Positions 15,607 to 24,811 are shown, counted from the stretch's first letter. The stretch is DNA of 54,524 bases from an uncultured Desulfovibrionaceae bacterium (GCA_949741925.1 CATJOY010000052.1:1-54524), one strand, 5' to 3'. Notes: generated from the letters alone by a model not told the origin. A program made the numbers and translations.

Positions 15607-16062
15607 ATGATAAATATTACAACTGAGAGACTTGTTCTGAGAGATTTTCTTGAAAAAGATGCTCCCGGATTATTTGAATATTATAGCTATCATCGAGTAG
15701 ATTGTTTGTATGAGGGGAGCATTGCCGGTATTGATCAAGCGCTTGAAGATATAAGGGTACACAATAAACGTTCTGAAGGAACAGATTTAGCAATATGTAT
15801 AAAAGAAGATGATACTATTATCGGTAATATATTTTCTAAAAAGGAAGTTCAAGATACCTACGGTGTTGGTTGGAGATTTAATAAAAAGTTTGAAGACAAA
15901 GGTTATGCAACTGAGGCGGCAAAGGCCTATATGGAATTCTTATTTCGATATAAAAATGCCAGAAGAATTTATGCCTATGTTGAAGAAAGTAATATACGTT
16001 CAAAGAAATTGTGTGAGCGTCTTTGTATTCGACAAGAATGTTGCTTTTCAGAATTTATATAA
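15607..16062 (+). CDS. GNAT acetyltransferase, RimJ/RimL type, shortened C terminus
   Basis: This 151-residue protein matches GNAT N-acetyltransferases of the RimJ/RimL type: TERLVLRDFLEKDAPGLFEYY at the start, GVGWRFNKKFEDKGYATEAAKAYMEFLF as the acetyl-CoA-binding core, and ARRIYAYVEESNIRSKKLCERL. Relatives continue for about 20-30 residues after the equivalent of ECCFSEFI, so the end is cut short by an early stop. Its base composition is far more AT-rich than its neighbours, which suggests transfer from another genome. AAGGA lies ahead of the ATG. Possibly inactive; substrate unknown. Confidence 0.8.
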   Translation: MINITTERLVLRDFLEKDAPGLFEYYSYHRVDCLYEGSIAGIDQALEDIRVHNKRSEGTDLAICIKEDDTIIGNIFSKKEVQDTYGVGWRFNKKFEDKGYATEAAKAYMEFLFRYKNARRIYAYVEESNIRSKKLCERLCIRQECCFSEFI

Positions 16063-16371
16063 CATCTGATTATATAGATAGGTATACCTATAGTTTTAGA
16101 TATATATTTAAAATATAACTGTAGTAATGAAGAGAAAGTATTTTTCTACAGTGTAAGTATCTATATATCTGGAACATCATTATGCAAAAAGTGAAAGAAT
16201 ACTTTCATAATGAAGATCAAATTGTCATATTCCTTCCTGCAAGAAACTTCATAGTGCAAAAAATTTTGTCGTTAACCAAAGCTCTTGAATGCCCCTTTTC
16301 ATTCATTGGAAGCGAGGAGTTTGCCGGGGTGATCATGCGTATTTTTTTGTGACGGCAGAGGGGCGATTGCT
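16063..16371. other. AT-rich tail of the GNAT island
   Basis: The DNA stays AT-rich to about 16300. A second copy of the 14-base motif, CCTATAGTTTTAGA, lies at 16087-16100. A 56-codon ORF at 16182-16352 (starting MQKVKEYFHNEDQIVIFLP) crosses the edge of the island; it has no ribosome binding site or known relatives that I recognise, and I do not call it a gene. Confidence 0.5.
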
Positions 16372-16745
16372 TTGGGCCTTGCTGCCTTTTACCGTTCAGG
16401 GATGAGGAACGATTTCTTGTGCCCCGATTTTCGGGAGAGAAAAAGATTTTTTTGTTGGAGGGGCCGTTGGGGGAGTGATCGGCTCTTGGTCCTCACGGGG
16501 CACAGGGATGATGTTCTTGTGCCCCCTCCAGCGGGAGAGCAGAATATCTCCCGTAGCGGGAGGGCCAGGGGGAATGATTGACTCGGGCCGCCCTGCCCCT
16601 TGCCTCTGCGAGGCGCAGAAACGATGTTCCTGTGTCCTCTTTCGCTCTCTTGCGAGATGGTCCCCCCGGAATGGTCTCTTTGGTGGAACCCGAGGCAACG
16701 CCCCGGCCGCCGGCATTCGGCCGCCGGCGGCAAGTACGTTGTAAA
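16372..16745 (-). repeat. Compound R2 region with three tandem head modules
   Basis: Three degenerate copies of the R2 head hairpin follow one another at about 16395, 16497-16525 and 16605-16640. The middle one has arms GGGGCACA (16497-16504) and TGTGCCCC (16518-16525). The last is followed by GGCAACGCCCCGGCCGCCGG, the other end of the element. About 470 bases behind the transglycosylase gene. Confidence 0.7.
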
Positions 16746-17218
16746 AGAGGTTTTTTAAGGAGCCCTCCCGGCAGGGCGGGCCTGCCGGGAAAGCGGAAGT
16801 TTCCGGGTAAAGGGAGGAATTCATGACCGAACCGCGCGCGCGAACTGCCTCTCCTCGGTAAAGGTCTACACGAAAACCCGGTATTTTTCGTGATATCGCC
16901 TGTCGTGTGTAACGTTATGGCGTCCCCCATAACAACCGGGCCGCTCCCGGTGTAAAGCAACTTTACGGCAGGCTTTGAGGCCGCCAAAGTATTATCACCC
17001 TATCCGCAAGTAAATCATTGCCAATGCCAAGCGGCAGAAGGGAATAAACTTGAATTACCTGGTTTTCCGCTTAGTGCTAATCCCCACCCGGTATCAGCCT
17101 GCGGCACAACCCTTTTGAGGAGAAAATGCTGTCTGAAAATAAAATTGCAATATATTGATTTTTCTAGACTTTTTTGCTTATTTCCTTCATGGCCGCGCTT
17201 CGCGATCAAGGGAGGGCT
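16746..17218. other. Gene-free stretch with a row of hairpins
   Basis: Four short hairpins follow each other at 16869-16892 (CACGAAAA/TTTTCGTG), 16914-16933 (GTTATGG/CCATAAC), 16936-16950 (CCGGG/CCCGG) and 16952-16966 (GTAAAG/CTTTAC). Just before them a 12-codon frame (16823-16861, MTEPRARTASPR) has a strong GGGAGG site. From 16970 to 17218 I see no gene or clear signal; the part next to the transglycosylase is AT-rich. Confidence 0.5.
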
Positions 17219-18367
17219 TCAGGGAGCGGTTTGGTTTGCGGCGGTCTTATCCGCATCGGCGGTGATGGTTTCGGCCAAGGCCAAAATGGTATTGGCGTAA
17301 ACATTGCTGTTGTTGTAGCGCTTGAGAACGGCGTGCTTTCGGGCTCGGGGCATTGCGCCTTTCCAGCCGTGCGCCTTGAGGTAGTTGGCAACGCTGGGGA
17401 TGGCGTCGGCCGGGCTGAAGAGATCTACTTTTCCGTCCTTATCGCCGTCAACGCCGTAGGCTTTGAGGTTTGAGGGCATAAACTGGCAAAGGCCGATGGC
17501 GCCGTAGACCGAGCCGGGCATATTCAGAGGATCGAGCTTCTGTTCGCGGATATGGATGATCAGGGCCTTGAGTTCCTTGTAGGCCCAGGTTGAACGCTCG
17601 TTCAGCTTGCCCCGCACCCATTCCAAACGTTCCGGGGTCATGGGGAGCTTTTCCAAGGGTTCGGCGATACGTTCGGGGGAATCGGCGGCAGCCATGCAGG
17701 CCAGGCTCCAGAAGGCATTGTTTGTGCCGAGATAGGCGCCGAGCCGGGTTTCCACCATCAAGAGGGCGACGATGATTTCACCGGGCACGCCATAGCGTTT
17801 TTCGGCCAGGGCGAAATACGGGGCATGGGTATCAAGAAAGCCGCGGCAGAGGGCTGTTTTTTCCGGGGTGAGGAAGCCGGGGTAGACGCGGGGGGCGGAG
17901 GCGGCAGGCTTCTTGACTGACCTGTCGCGCAGGTATTTGGAGGTGAACAGTTCCTTGATCTTGGTTCCCATGGGCTTGGGGGAGTAGCTATCGCCCAGGG
18001 TAGCGAAGAGCCGGTGGATGTCTTTTCCAGCCAGGCCGTCAGCGGCAAGGCGCTCCAATAGGGGATGCCAGGTTGCCGGAACCGGGGGGGCCTTGCGTGG
18101 CGCGGGCTTGCTCGCGGCTTGGGACGCGGCGGGGCGCGCCGGCAGATTGGTAGTATCGGGTAGAGGGCTTTCCAGAGGCGGTTGGTTGCTGTCCGGTTCG
18201 CTGATTTGCGGGGGGGCCGAGGGTAGGGTTGCGGGAGGGGGTGAAAGCGGCGCCTCTTCATGGCCGCCGGAATATTCCGGAGCGGCGTTCCGGCCGGCGC
18301 ACCCGGCCAGGGTTACGGCGAGGAAGGCGGCGAGAAGCAGGACAGGGGCTTGCTTGCGCAAAAACAT
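17219..18367 (-). CDS. Lipoprotein lytic murein transglycosylase, MltB-like (SLT_2)
   Basis: The 382-residue product cleaves peptidoglycan by family inference. It begins with a lipoprotein signal peptide (MFLRKQAPVLLLAAFLAVT, lipobox LAGC), placing it at a membrane facing the periplasm. A Pro/Ser/Ala-rich linker follows. The catalytic domain includes AEKRYGVPGEIIVALLMVETRLGAYLG, whose glutamate is the expected acid, and GAIGLCQFMPSNLKAYGVDGDKDGKVDLFSPADAI near the C terminus, with the EF-like DGDKDGKVD of MltB. The start at 18367 follows GGAG; an in-frame ATG at 18430 also has GGAG and would add 21 residues. Confidence 0.9.
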   Translation of the reverse strand: MFLRKQAPVLLLAAFLAVTLAGCAGRNAAPEYSGGHEEAPLSPPPATLPSAPPQISEPDSNQPPLESPLPDTTNLPARPAASQAASKPAPRKAPPVPATWHPLLERLAADGLAGKDIHRLFATLGDSYSPKPMGTKIKELFTSKYLRDRSVKKPAASAPRVYPGFLTPEKTALCRGFLDTHAPYFALAEKRYGVPGEIIVALLMVETRLGAYLGTNNAFWSLACMAAADSPERIAEPLEKLPMTPERLEWVRGKLNERSTWAYKELKALIIHIREQKLDPLNMPGSVYGAIGLCQFMPSNLKAYGVDGDKDGKVDLFSPADAIPSVANYLKAHGWKGAMPRARKHAVLKRYNNSNVYANTILALAETITADADKTAANQTAP

Positions 18368-18595
18368 GCCACATACTCCGCAAAGCGGCCCTTGAGAAGA
18401 GCGCTGTATTCTCCAAAGCCCGTTTTTCATATTCAATTCTCCATATTCCGATGAGAGATCTGTTTCAGGGAAGCACATGATTTTTTCGCCCCCTCGCACC
18501 ACGCTCCCTGGAAATCGCTTCTTACTATTGTGTAAGGGCGAGCGGGGAACAGCCCGCGCCGGAGCAGGCCTGCTATTGCAGGGGTTCATGCGGGC

Positions 18596-19864
18596 TTATG
18601 GCAGGCAGATGATGCCCCTTGCATCGCCTGTCAGGCAACGGGCTCCCTGCGCGGTTATTTCATAGGTGTTTTCAACCCCGACCATGCCGATTCCCCGCAG
18701 GCCGATTTTCGGTTCCAGAGCGATGACCATACCCTCTTCCAAAGGTTCTTCAAATCCTCGGGCCAGAATGGGGAATTCACTGACGTTCAGGCCGCAGCCG
18801 TGCCCGAGAAAGGGCACTTGGTTATCGTCAAGCCCCATGAACTCTTTGGAGAACCCCGCTTCAGCCGCCAGGCGCAGGCTTTCGGCGTATATGGCCGAGG
18901 GCCGGACGCCGGGGCGAAGCATGGAGGCCGCCATGCGCTCAATGGCTAAGGCCGTGTTTTCGGCTTTTTCGATGCGTGGGGAGAGAGCCTTGTGGGGGCC
19001 GGAATAGTAAATCTCGGTTTTATCCGTCAGATAGCCCTCGTAATTAAACCCGATATCAATGGAAAGAACCATATCCTTTTCCCAGAGGCAGAGGGCGTTC
19101 CCCATGGCCGGCGCTGCCGGGTGCATGCCTTTGAGGCCCAGAGGGCCGTTGTAGGCAGTGGGGTAGTTGCCGTTCTCCCCGGCCGAGACGTTGCCGAGAA
19201 AAAGCCCGAGGCCGGGCATGCCTGTAGGCAGGGCTCCGGCGTGCCCTACTTCAAAACAGCAGTCCCACAGGGCATGGGCTATTGCAAGCTCGGACATGCC
19301 CGGGCGTATCCGTTCAGGCAGCATGTGGCGCAGGACCTGGTTATGGCGTTTGCCCGCTTCGCGCAACCGGGCCAATTCCCAGAGACTTTTGCGGGAGCGT
19401 GCTCGGGCGAGCGCGCTGCTGCCGTCAAGCAGTTCGCGGCCGGGCAAGCGCGCTTCCAGCAACAGCCCTTGATCCCAGCCAAGGCCGCTTTTATCTGTGG
19501 CAATACACCGTCCCAGCGGGCTGCCCGCTTCCCGGCAGATGCCCTCAAGATCCTTGAAGGAACGGTAGGCCGCCAGGGTTTTCAAGGGGCTTTCCAAGCG
19601 GACCCGGGGCAGGCCTTTGCGCACGGCCAGCACCGGCTCGCCTTCCAGAGGCAGCCAGAGGACGCCGGCGGGCAGGGTGCCGGCGCAGTAGTAAAGCGAT
19701 TGTAAGCCAAGGACGAGAAACCCTTCGGCCTGAGGGAAACGAGCTTGCATTGCGGAACGAACGGCCGCATGGCGGCGCGTCAGCTCTTCCAGGGGTATGG
19801 TTTCACCGGGAGCCGATAGGGAGGGTTGGTGGTGGGGCGCATTGATCATATTGCTCTGTTTCAT
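18596..19864 (-). CDS. M24 family metallopeptidase (Xaa-Pro aminopeptidase-like)
   Basis: This 422-residue cytoplasmic protein has a creatinase-like N domain (1-180) and a pita-bread M24 domain. Metal ligands are recognisable in order: LSIDIGF (Asp), LTDKTEIYY (Asp), FLGHGCGL (His), IALEPKI (Glu) and GVENTYEI (Glu), so it should be an active dinuclear metallopeptidase. It probably removes N-terminal residues before proline, but the family also contains creatinase and other hydrolases. The first ATG lacks a clear ribosome binding site; one five codons later is possible. The LysR gene lies upstream in the same direction. Confidence 0.9.
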   Translation of the reverse strand: MKQSNMINAPHHQPSLSAPGETIPLEELTRRHAAVRSAMQARFPQAEGFLVLGLQSLYYCAGTLPAGVLWLPLEGEPVLAVRKGLPRVRLESPLKTLAAYRSFKDLEGICREAGSPLGRCIATDKSGLGWDQGLLLEARLPGRELLDGSSALARARSRKSLWELARLREAGKRHNQVLRHMLPERIRPGMSELAIAHALWDCCFEVGHAGALPTGMPGLGLFLGNVSAGENGNYPTAYNGPLGLKGMHPAAPAMGNALCLWEKDMVLSIDIGFNYEGYLTDKTEIYYSGPHKALSPRIEKAENTALAIERMAASMLRPGVRPSAIYAESLRLAAEAGFSKEFMGLDDNQVPFLGHGCGLNVSEFPILARGFEEPLEEGMVIALEPKIGLRGIGMVGVENTYEITAQGARCLTGDARGIICLP

Positions 19865-19978
19865 AAGGAATTAAGGCCTTCCGGGCAAGTGTTGATTGGG
19901 CTTGCGACGAGCGCGTCTCTGCTATCCGGATTGATCGTGCGGGAGCGTCATCCGGCGCGGCCTTTCCCGATAGAACGC

Positions 19979-20878
19979 CTATTTGGGCAGTTTTGCAAAA
20001 TACTCCACAAGATAATCGACAAACAGCCGTACCCGTTTGGGCATTCTGCCGTCAGCCATGAGAATGTGCATATCCACCGTGGGGGTGGTCCAATCCGGCA
20101 GAAGCCGCACCAGATCGCCGCTCTGTTCGTGCGGCGTGGCCATGGGGATGGGCAGGATGGAGATTCCCAGGCCGCCGAGCACAAAATACATGCCGGTATT
20201 GGCGCTGTTCACAATGTGGCTGGGATTGATCAGGGGTTGGGCGGTTCTGGTTCCTTTTCGCATTTTCCAGCGGTTGCGCATAAAACTGAAGGAAATGCAA
20301 GGCAAGGCCGTCAAATCGTCGGGCTTTGCGGGAGAAGGGTAGGCGTTGAGAAAGGCGGGGGAGGCGAAAATTCCGGTGCTGATGGTGTGCAGTTTTCTGG
20401 CCTTGAGTCCGGAATCCGGAAGTCTGCCGGCGCGCAAGGCCAGATCAAAGGGGTCGGTCAAAAGATCAATCTGATAATTTGAAAAATGGACGTTCAATTG
20501 GATGCCGGGATACTTCCCCACAAAATCCGTTACAGCCTCTCGCAGATAGGCGTGGAATATTTCGGCTGTCAGGGAGAGCCGCACCCAACCGGTGGGATTC
20601 CGCGCATCCTGGAGCAGGGTTTCACAGGCGTTTTCCGTCTCTTCTACAATAAATTCGCACCGCTCGAAAAACTGCCTGCCGCTTTCCGTTAGCTCCACAC
20701 TGCGGGAATTCCGCAGCAACAGCGGGAGCCCAAGCTGCTGCTCCATAGCTGAAATCCTCCTGGAAAGGGTGGAAATAGGCACATCCAGGATATCCGCGGC
20801 CTGGGTAAAGCTCTTATGTCTGGCTACTTCTACGAACAATGGCAGATCGCGCAAGATGCTTTTAAAGGGGTTCGGCAT
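19979..20878 (-). CDS. LysR family transcriptional regulator
   Basis: This 299-residue protein has the LysR N-terminal winged helix (FVEVARHKSFTQAADILDVPISTLSRRISAMEQQLGLPLLLR) and a substrate-binding domain with the LTADIF-like, DLALRAGRLPDSGL and GISILPIPMA stretches of the AaeR/DmlR-type subgroup. It reads in the same direction as the M24 peptidase gene about 114 bases downstream, so that gene may be a target or operon partner. Effector unknown. Confidence 0.93.
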   Translation of the reverse strand: MPNPFKSILRDLPLFVEVARHKSFTQAADILDVPISTLSRRISAMEQQLGLPLLLRNSRSVELTESGRQFFERCEFIVEETENACETLLQDARNPTGWVRLSLTAEIFHAYLREAVTDFVGKYPGIQLNVHFSNYQIDLLTDPFDLALRAGRLPDSGLKARKLHTISTGIFASPAFLNAYPSPAKPDDLTALPCISFSFMRNRWKMRKGTRTAQPLINPSHIVNSANTGMYFVLGGLGISILPIPMATPHEQSGDLVRLLPDWTTPTVDMHILMADGRMPKRVRLFVDYLVEYFAKLPK

Positions 20879-21104
20879 GATGGTTCCATTTTTGGAATTA
20901 AGCTTTCATTATAGGTCATAGACTGTCGATTATTGCAATGATATTTCTGTAGCTATGGGAAGAAGATCCTTTATGAGTGCACTATATTGAAAGGATGAGG
21001 GCAGATTTTTCCAATATAACTTCCTATAGTAGAAAAAATATGCCGGTATTTTATTGTTATGTGTTTGGAATATATGCAATAATGTATGTAAATTTAGGTT
21101 GTAT
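20879..21104. other. AT-rich intergenic region between LysR and BON genes
   Basis: This divergent intergenic region is AT-rich. It contains TATATTG (20983-20989) and CAATATA (21012-21018), a 7-base inverted repeat with a 22-base spacer that could be a regulator site or cruciform. No promoter boxes could be chosen reliably. Confidence 0.45.
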
Positions 21105-21446
21105 ATGGTCATTGCCATGAAGAGAAACAAGATATTACAAGCTAGAGCTCCCAAAATACTCATTTCTATGGTCAGTATAGCGTCCCCGGCGTTGTGCGTT
21201 TTGACGGATGATGCCATCATTACAAGCGGCGTCAAGGAGCGACTGAACAGGCTGCATGGGGCAAGCCTTGCAGGGGTATCCGTGCGCACGCGGAATCGGG
21301 TTGTCACCTTACAAGGCGCGGTCGGCAACACAGAAACGATCAGATGCCTGGAAGAGCTGGCCCGCGGTGTGCCGGGCGTTGCCGGTGTTGATAACCGGCT
21401 GGTTCTTGAAACTGCTGCGAACTGCGATGCAACCACGGCGTCCTGA
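21105..21446 (+). CDS. BON domain protein, probably exported
   Basis: The 113-residue product ends in one BON domain (about 45-105): IITSGVKERLNRL, VSVRTRNRVVTLQGAVGNTETIRCLEELARGVPGVAGVDNRLVL. BON domains bind phospholipid or surface components and are usually periplasmic. The N-terminal 40 residues have basic residues followed by a hydrophobic stretch (ILISMVSIASPALCVL), a poor but possible export signal. The start is uncertain: ATG at 21105 has AGG upstream, and another ATG is four codons later. AT-rich 5' half. Confidence 0.75.
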   Translation: MVIAMKRNKILQARAPKILISMVSIASPALCVLTDDAIITSGVKERLNRLHGASLAGVSVRTRNRVVTLQGAVGNTETIRCLEELARGVPGVAGVDNRLVLETAANCDATTAS

Positions 21447-21536
21447 GCAGGCAAACGGAGGCAGCCGGGGGGGGCAGCCTCGCCGCTTTCAATGAGGACC
21501 TGCCTCCCTTGAGCGCATGGGCGGCCGAAAATCCAG

Positions 21537-21570
21537 ACTCCCCCCGTCTCCTGAAGGAGGCGGGGGGAGT
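21537..21570. terminator. Strong hairpin between convergent genes
   Basis: ACTCCCCCCGTCTCC (21537-21551) pairs with GGAGGCGGGGGGAGT (21556-21570) over 15 positions with one G-T wobble and a TGAA loop. It lies between the convergent BON and acyl-CoA synthetase genes. No T-run follows on either side, so termination efficiency is unknown. Confidence 0.5.
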
Positions 21571-21780
21571 GCCGGGCCGCAGCGCGCGGACCGGGGGTAT
21601 AAAAACTGTTCTCAAATACCTTTCTGCTGCCTGATTACCTTTTCCCCCGGCCGGCCTCAGCCGAAAACAACCGAATCCGGCCTATGGCCCCCGTCTATGC
21701 TTGTTTTTTTTCGTCTTTTTTGTTGAAGGAAGCTATGCGGCGTTACGTGGACAGCCTATTTTTACCGCAACAGCTCCCGT

Positions 21781-23442
21781 TTACCCTTGGGCCGGCTCGG
21801 GGAACATGGCGGCCGCCATTTCCCGCAGGCGGAATTTCTGAATTTTCCCGCTGCCGGTCAGGGGGAAGGCCTCAACAATGGCCACATGACGCGGCACTTT
21901 ATGCCAGGCAATGCGCCCCCGGCAAAAATCGCGCACATCTTCGGGACGAAGATCCAGCCCCGGCTTGGGAATAATAAACGCGCCCACTTCTTCGCCATAC
22001 TTACGGCTGGGCACGGCCACTACCTGCACATCCAAAACGCCTTCCATGCCCGAGAGAAACTCTTCGATTTCGCGCGGGTAAATATTTTCCCCGCCGCGGA
22101 TAATCATATCCTTGATCCGCCCGGTAATGACCAGGTACCCCTCTTCATCCATTATGCCCAGGTCACCCGAGTGCAGCCAACCATCTTCAGTGATGGCGGC
22201 GGCGGTTTCTTCGGGCATGTTGTAATAGCCTTTCATGACATTGTAGCCCCGGCATTGCACTTCGCCGGTTTGGCCGCGGGGCATCTCTTCACCGGTTTCC
22301 GGATCGGCCACCCGAACTTCAATGCCGGGCATGGCCCGGCCCACTGTGGAGACGCGGCGGCTGAATTCTTCGTCCTTGTGGGTTTGGGTCATGCCGGGAG
22401 AGCTTTCAGTCAGACCGTAAACAATCGTAATCTCGCGCATGTTCATCTTCTCGAAAACCCGTTTCATCAACGGTTCCGGGCAGACAGAACCGGCCATGAT
22501 GCCGGTGCGCAAGGAGGAGAAATCGATCCGCTCGAAAATACGGTGTTCCAAAACGGCCAGGAACATGGTGGGCACGCCGTAAAGGGCTGTACACTTTTCC
22601 GCCTCCACAGAGGTCATTACCTGAACCGGATTGTACGACTCCAAGATAATCAAGGCCGCGCCGTGGTTGACGGCGGCCATAACGCCCAGCACACAGCCGA
22701 AGCAGTGGAACAGCGGCACCGGCAGGCAGATTCTATCCTTTGCGGAAAAGCCCTGGTGGTAGCCTATCCAGTAGCCGTTGTTGCCGATGTTGGTGTGGCT
22801 GAGCATGACCCCTTTGGGAAAGCCGGTCGTGCCGGAGGTGTACTGCATGTTGACCACGTCATCCGGGTCTACCGAGGCTTTGCGTTCGGCATATTCTTTA
22901 TCGCCGGTCATGACCGAGAGGCTTTTTATTTCCGGTATGGAGTACATGCCCCGGTGCTTTTCCACGCCCAAAAAGATAACCCGTTTCAGGTGAGGGAGCC
23001 TGGAGGAGCGCAGTTCGCCGCGCGGCTGGGTGCGCAGTTCGGGAACAATGGTGTACGTGGTCTGGAGATAATCGTGGTCTCTGAAGCCATCAATAACCAC
23101 CAGGTTTTCACAATCCGAATGCTTGAGCAGATACTCTACTTCACTTTCGCGGTAACTGGTGTTCACGGTCAGCAAAATAGCGCCGATGCGGGCTGTAGCG
23201 AACATCAGGCTAACCCAGAAGGGCACGTTGCTCGCCCATACGGCTACCTTTTCGCCCTTTTTGACGCCCAAGGCCATTAAGCCCTTGGCAAGCGTATCGG
23301 TTTCTTCGCCGAATTCTTTCCAGGTAAGGCGGTAATCGCGATCTACATAGACAACAGCGTCGTTATCCGGGCAGCGGGCAATGGTCTGATCCAGAATATC
23401 GCCCAGAGTTCTCCGGCGCAGTTCAAACGGCTCAACGTACAT
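21781..23442 (-). CDS. AMP-forming acyl-CoA synthetase
   Basis: This 553-residue enzyme activates a carboxylic acid to its CoA thioester through an acyl-adenylate. The adenylation motif YTSGTTGFPKGVMLSH, the YGLTESSPG motif, and the C-terminal DGWLHSGDLGIMDEEGYLVITGRIKDMIIRGGENIYPREIE with the catalytic lysine region GSGKIQKFRLRE are all intact. It resembles medium/long-chain ligases of the ACSF2/FadD type; substrate not determined. GAGGAAAG precedes the ATG at 23442. The cupin-XRE regulator gene lies upstream in the same direction, a pairing that suggests shared control. Confidence 0.93.
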   Translation of the reverse strand: MYVEPFELRRRTLGDILDQTIARCPDNDAVVYVDRDYRLTWKEFGEETDTLAKGLMALGVKKGEKVAVWASNVPFWVSLMFATARIGAILLTVNTSYRESEVEYLLKHSDCENLVVIDGFRDHDYLQTTYTIVPELRTQPRGELRSSRLPHLKRVIFLGVEKHRGMYSIPEIKSLSVMTGDKEYAERKASVDPDDVVNMQYTSGTTGFPKGVMLSHTNIGNNGYWIGYHQGFSAKDRICLPVPLFHCFGCVLGVMAAVNHGAALIILESYNPVQVMTSVEAEKCTALYGVPTMFLAVLEHRIFERIDFSSLRTGIMAGSVCPEPLMKRVFEKMNMREITIVYGLTESSPGMTQTHKDEEFSRRVSTVGRAMPGIEVRVADPETGEEMPRGQTGEVQCRGYNVMKGYYNMPEETAAAITEDGWLHSGDLGIMDEEGYLVITGRIKDMIIRGGENIYPREIEEFLSGMEGVLDVQVVAVPSRKYGEEVGAFIIPKPGLDLRPEDVRDFCRGRIAWHKVPRHVAIVEAFPLTGSGKIQKFRLREMAAAMFPEPAQG

Positions 23443-23872
23443 GGCTTTCCTCGCAAGCTCTAGGGTCTGTTTCCAAATGAATTGTTGTTGCCAAGCCGCC
23501 CCTTCTCCCGGCACGATCCTCCGGAAAACCCATCCCGGCATATGCCTGTCAAGCCTTCATCCGCGTTTTTCCTCTTTTTTGCCGGGGGAAACGATAAGGC
23601 CGCATGGATAAAGGGCAGGAGAACCGGCCCCGGCAACGGGAGCGCGGAGCCGCAAGGCCGGGAGCCTCGGCGGGCCGTTGCAAGGCTTTGCGACGCGGTC
23701 GGCGTTTGGGGCACCCGCGGCGCGATGGGCGCCGTGCATCCACCGGGCCGCGGGATGCCGAAGGAACCCTGCAAGCGGTATGCGCCGCCCTCAGGCGAAG
23801 TGCAGCGATAAGGCCTCTTCCGCAGCGCCGATTTCGTGCCGGAACGGCAGGCGGGGGTGGTTCCGCGGCAGG
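23443..23872. other. Gene-free stretch between acyl-CoA synthetase and regulator genes
   Basis: The stretch has normal GC-rich composition and several overlapping frames with no family match. It should carry the acyl-CoA synthetase promoter, but I see no convincing boxes, repeats or hairpins. Confidence 0.5.
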
Positions 23873-24445
23873 CTAGGGATGATAAATGATAGCGTAAATG
23901 GAGCAGGGTTCATCCCCTTCAGCGCCGACATAGTGCGGCACGATGGAATTGTAGTAGACTGTATCACCAGGTTCAAGAATATGGCGCTCGTTGCCGTAAA
24001 CAACCAGGAGCTTACCCGAGCAGACGATGATAAATTCTTCCCCCTGGTGGGAGGAGAGTTTGCGGTCTTCTTCAGGATCAGGCATAACCTCGATAAAGAA
24101 AGGCTCCATGTTGCGGTCAACCTTGCCCTTGCCTAAGGCGTAATACCGATAGGAAGCGGGCTTATCCGCGCGGAGCTGCATGGTCAGATCGGCATCTCTG
24201 GCGTGGCGTTTGACAACAAGAGGATCTTTGGTGACCACGTCATCCATAAAGGTTCCGAGCCGAACATGCATAGCCTGAGCCACCTTTTGCAGGGGGCCGA
24301 TGGAAGGGTAAAGGCTTTCTTCTTCCAGGGCTTCTATGGCCTTGATGCCGAGGCCGGTGATTTCGGCCAACTGTTCACGGGTCATATCTTGAGCTTCGCG
24401 GAATTTTTTGACGCGGGTTCCGATTTTATTTACGTTGTCGGTCAT
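23873..24445 (-). CDS. XRE-cupin transcriptional regulator
   Basis: This 190-residue protein joins an N-terminal helix-turn-helix (KIGTRVKKFREAQDMTREQLAEITGLGIKAIEALEEESLYPSI, 7-50) to a C-terminal cupin (about 115-185: HQGEEFIIVCSGKLLVVYGNERHILEPGDTVYYNSIVPHYV). This is the common two-domain regulator in which the cupin senses a small ligand. Position directly before the acyl-CoA synthetase gene suggests it controls that gene, perhaps with an acyl compound as signal; that is inference. Confidence 0.92.
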   Translation of the reverse strand: MTDNVNKIGTRVKKFREAQDMTREQLAEITGLGIKAIEALEEESLYPSIGPLQKVAQAMHVRLGTFMDDVVTKDPLVVKRHARDADLTMQLRADKPASYRYYALGKGKVDRNMEPFFIEVMPDPEEDRKLSSHQGEEFIIVCSGKLLVVYGNERHILEPGDTVYYNSIVPHYVGAEGDEPCSIYAIIYHP

Positions 24446-24783
24446 GGAGTTCCTCCGGATTCTTCTTGTATCTCATTGCAAAATATCCGTCCTGTTTTTT
24501 ACGGATACCCTCGCGGATCATCGGCGAACAAGCGTGCTGCCATACCGAAGCGCGGCTGCTCAGGCGCTGCAAATTCCACAAGGGTTTCGCCGCGCTTTCC
24601 TTTGCGGCACACGTTCCGTTTGCGGATTTTGCGGCTATGCCCCGCCCGGATGCCCCCAAAAACAGGTGTTCCGGAAAGCCGCCTTTGCGGCGGCCTCTTC
24701 GTGGGAGAGACGCGCCCGTTGCTAGCGGATCGAGAACATTACGCAATCATCAAAAAATTGGCAAGGCGGGCTTTAGGCTGCCA
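24446..24783. other. Divergent intergenic region, regulator to rpoZ
   Basis: No gene is supported here. A GC-rich inverted repeat (GCCGC/GCGGC) lies near 24679-24695. The rpoZ promoter follows at 24784. Confidence 0.5.
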
Positions 24784-24811
24784 TTGACAGGAGCCGGGGG
24801 CTGCCTTATAT
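24784..24811 (+). promoter_or_regulatory. Sigma-70-like promoter for rpoZ-dnaJ-hldD
   Basis: The plus strand shows a perfect -35 box TTGACA (24784-24789) and a -10 box TTATAT (24806-24811), 16 bases apart (17 if TATATC is used). It would start transcription about 130 bases before rpoZ. Confidence 0.6.

Noticed and set aside
16182..16352. 56-codon ORF starting MQKVKEYFHN at the island edge
   Set aside because: No ribosome binding site, no family, and it spans the composition change; kept only as a remark.
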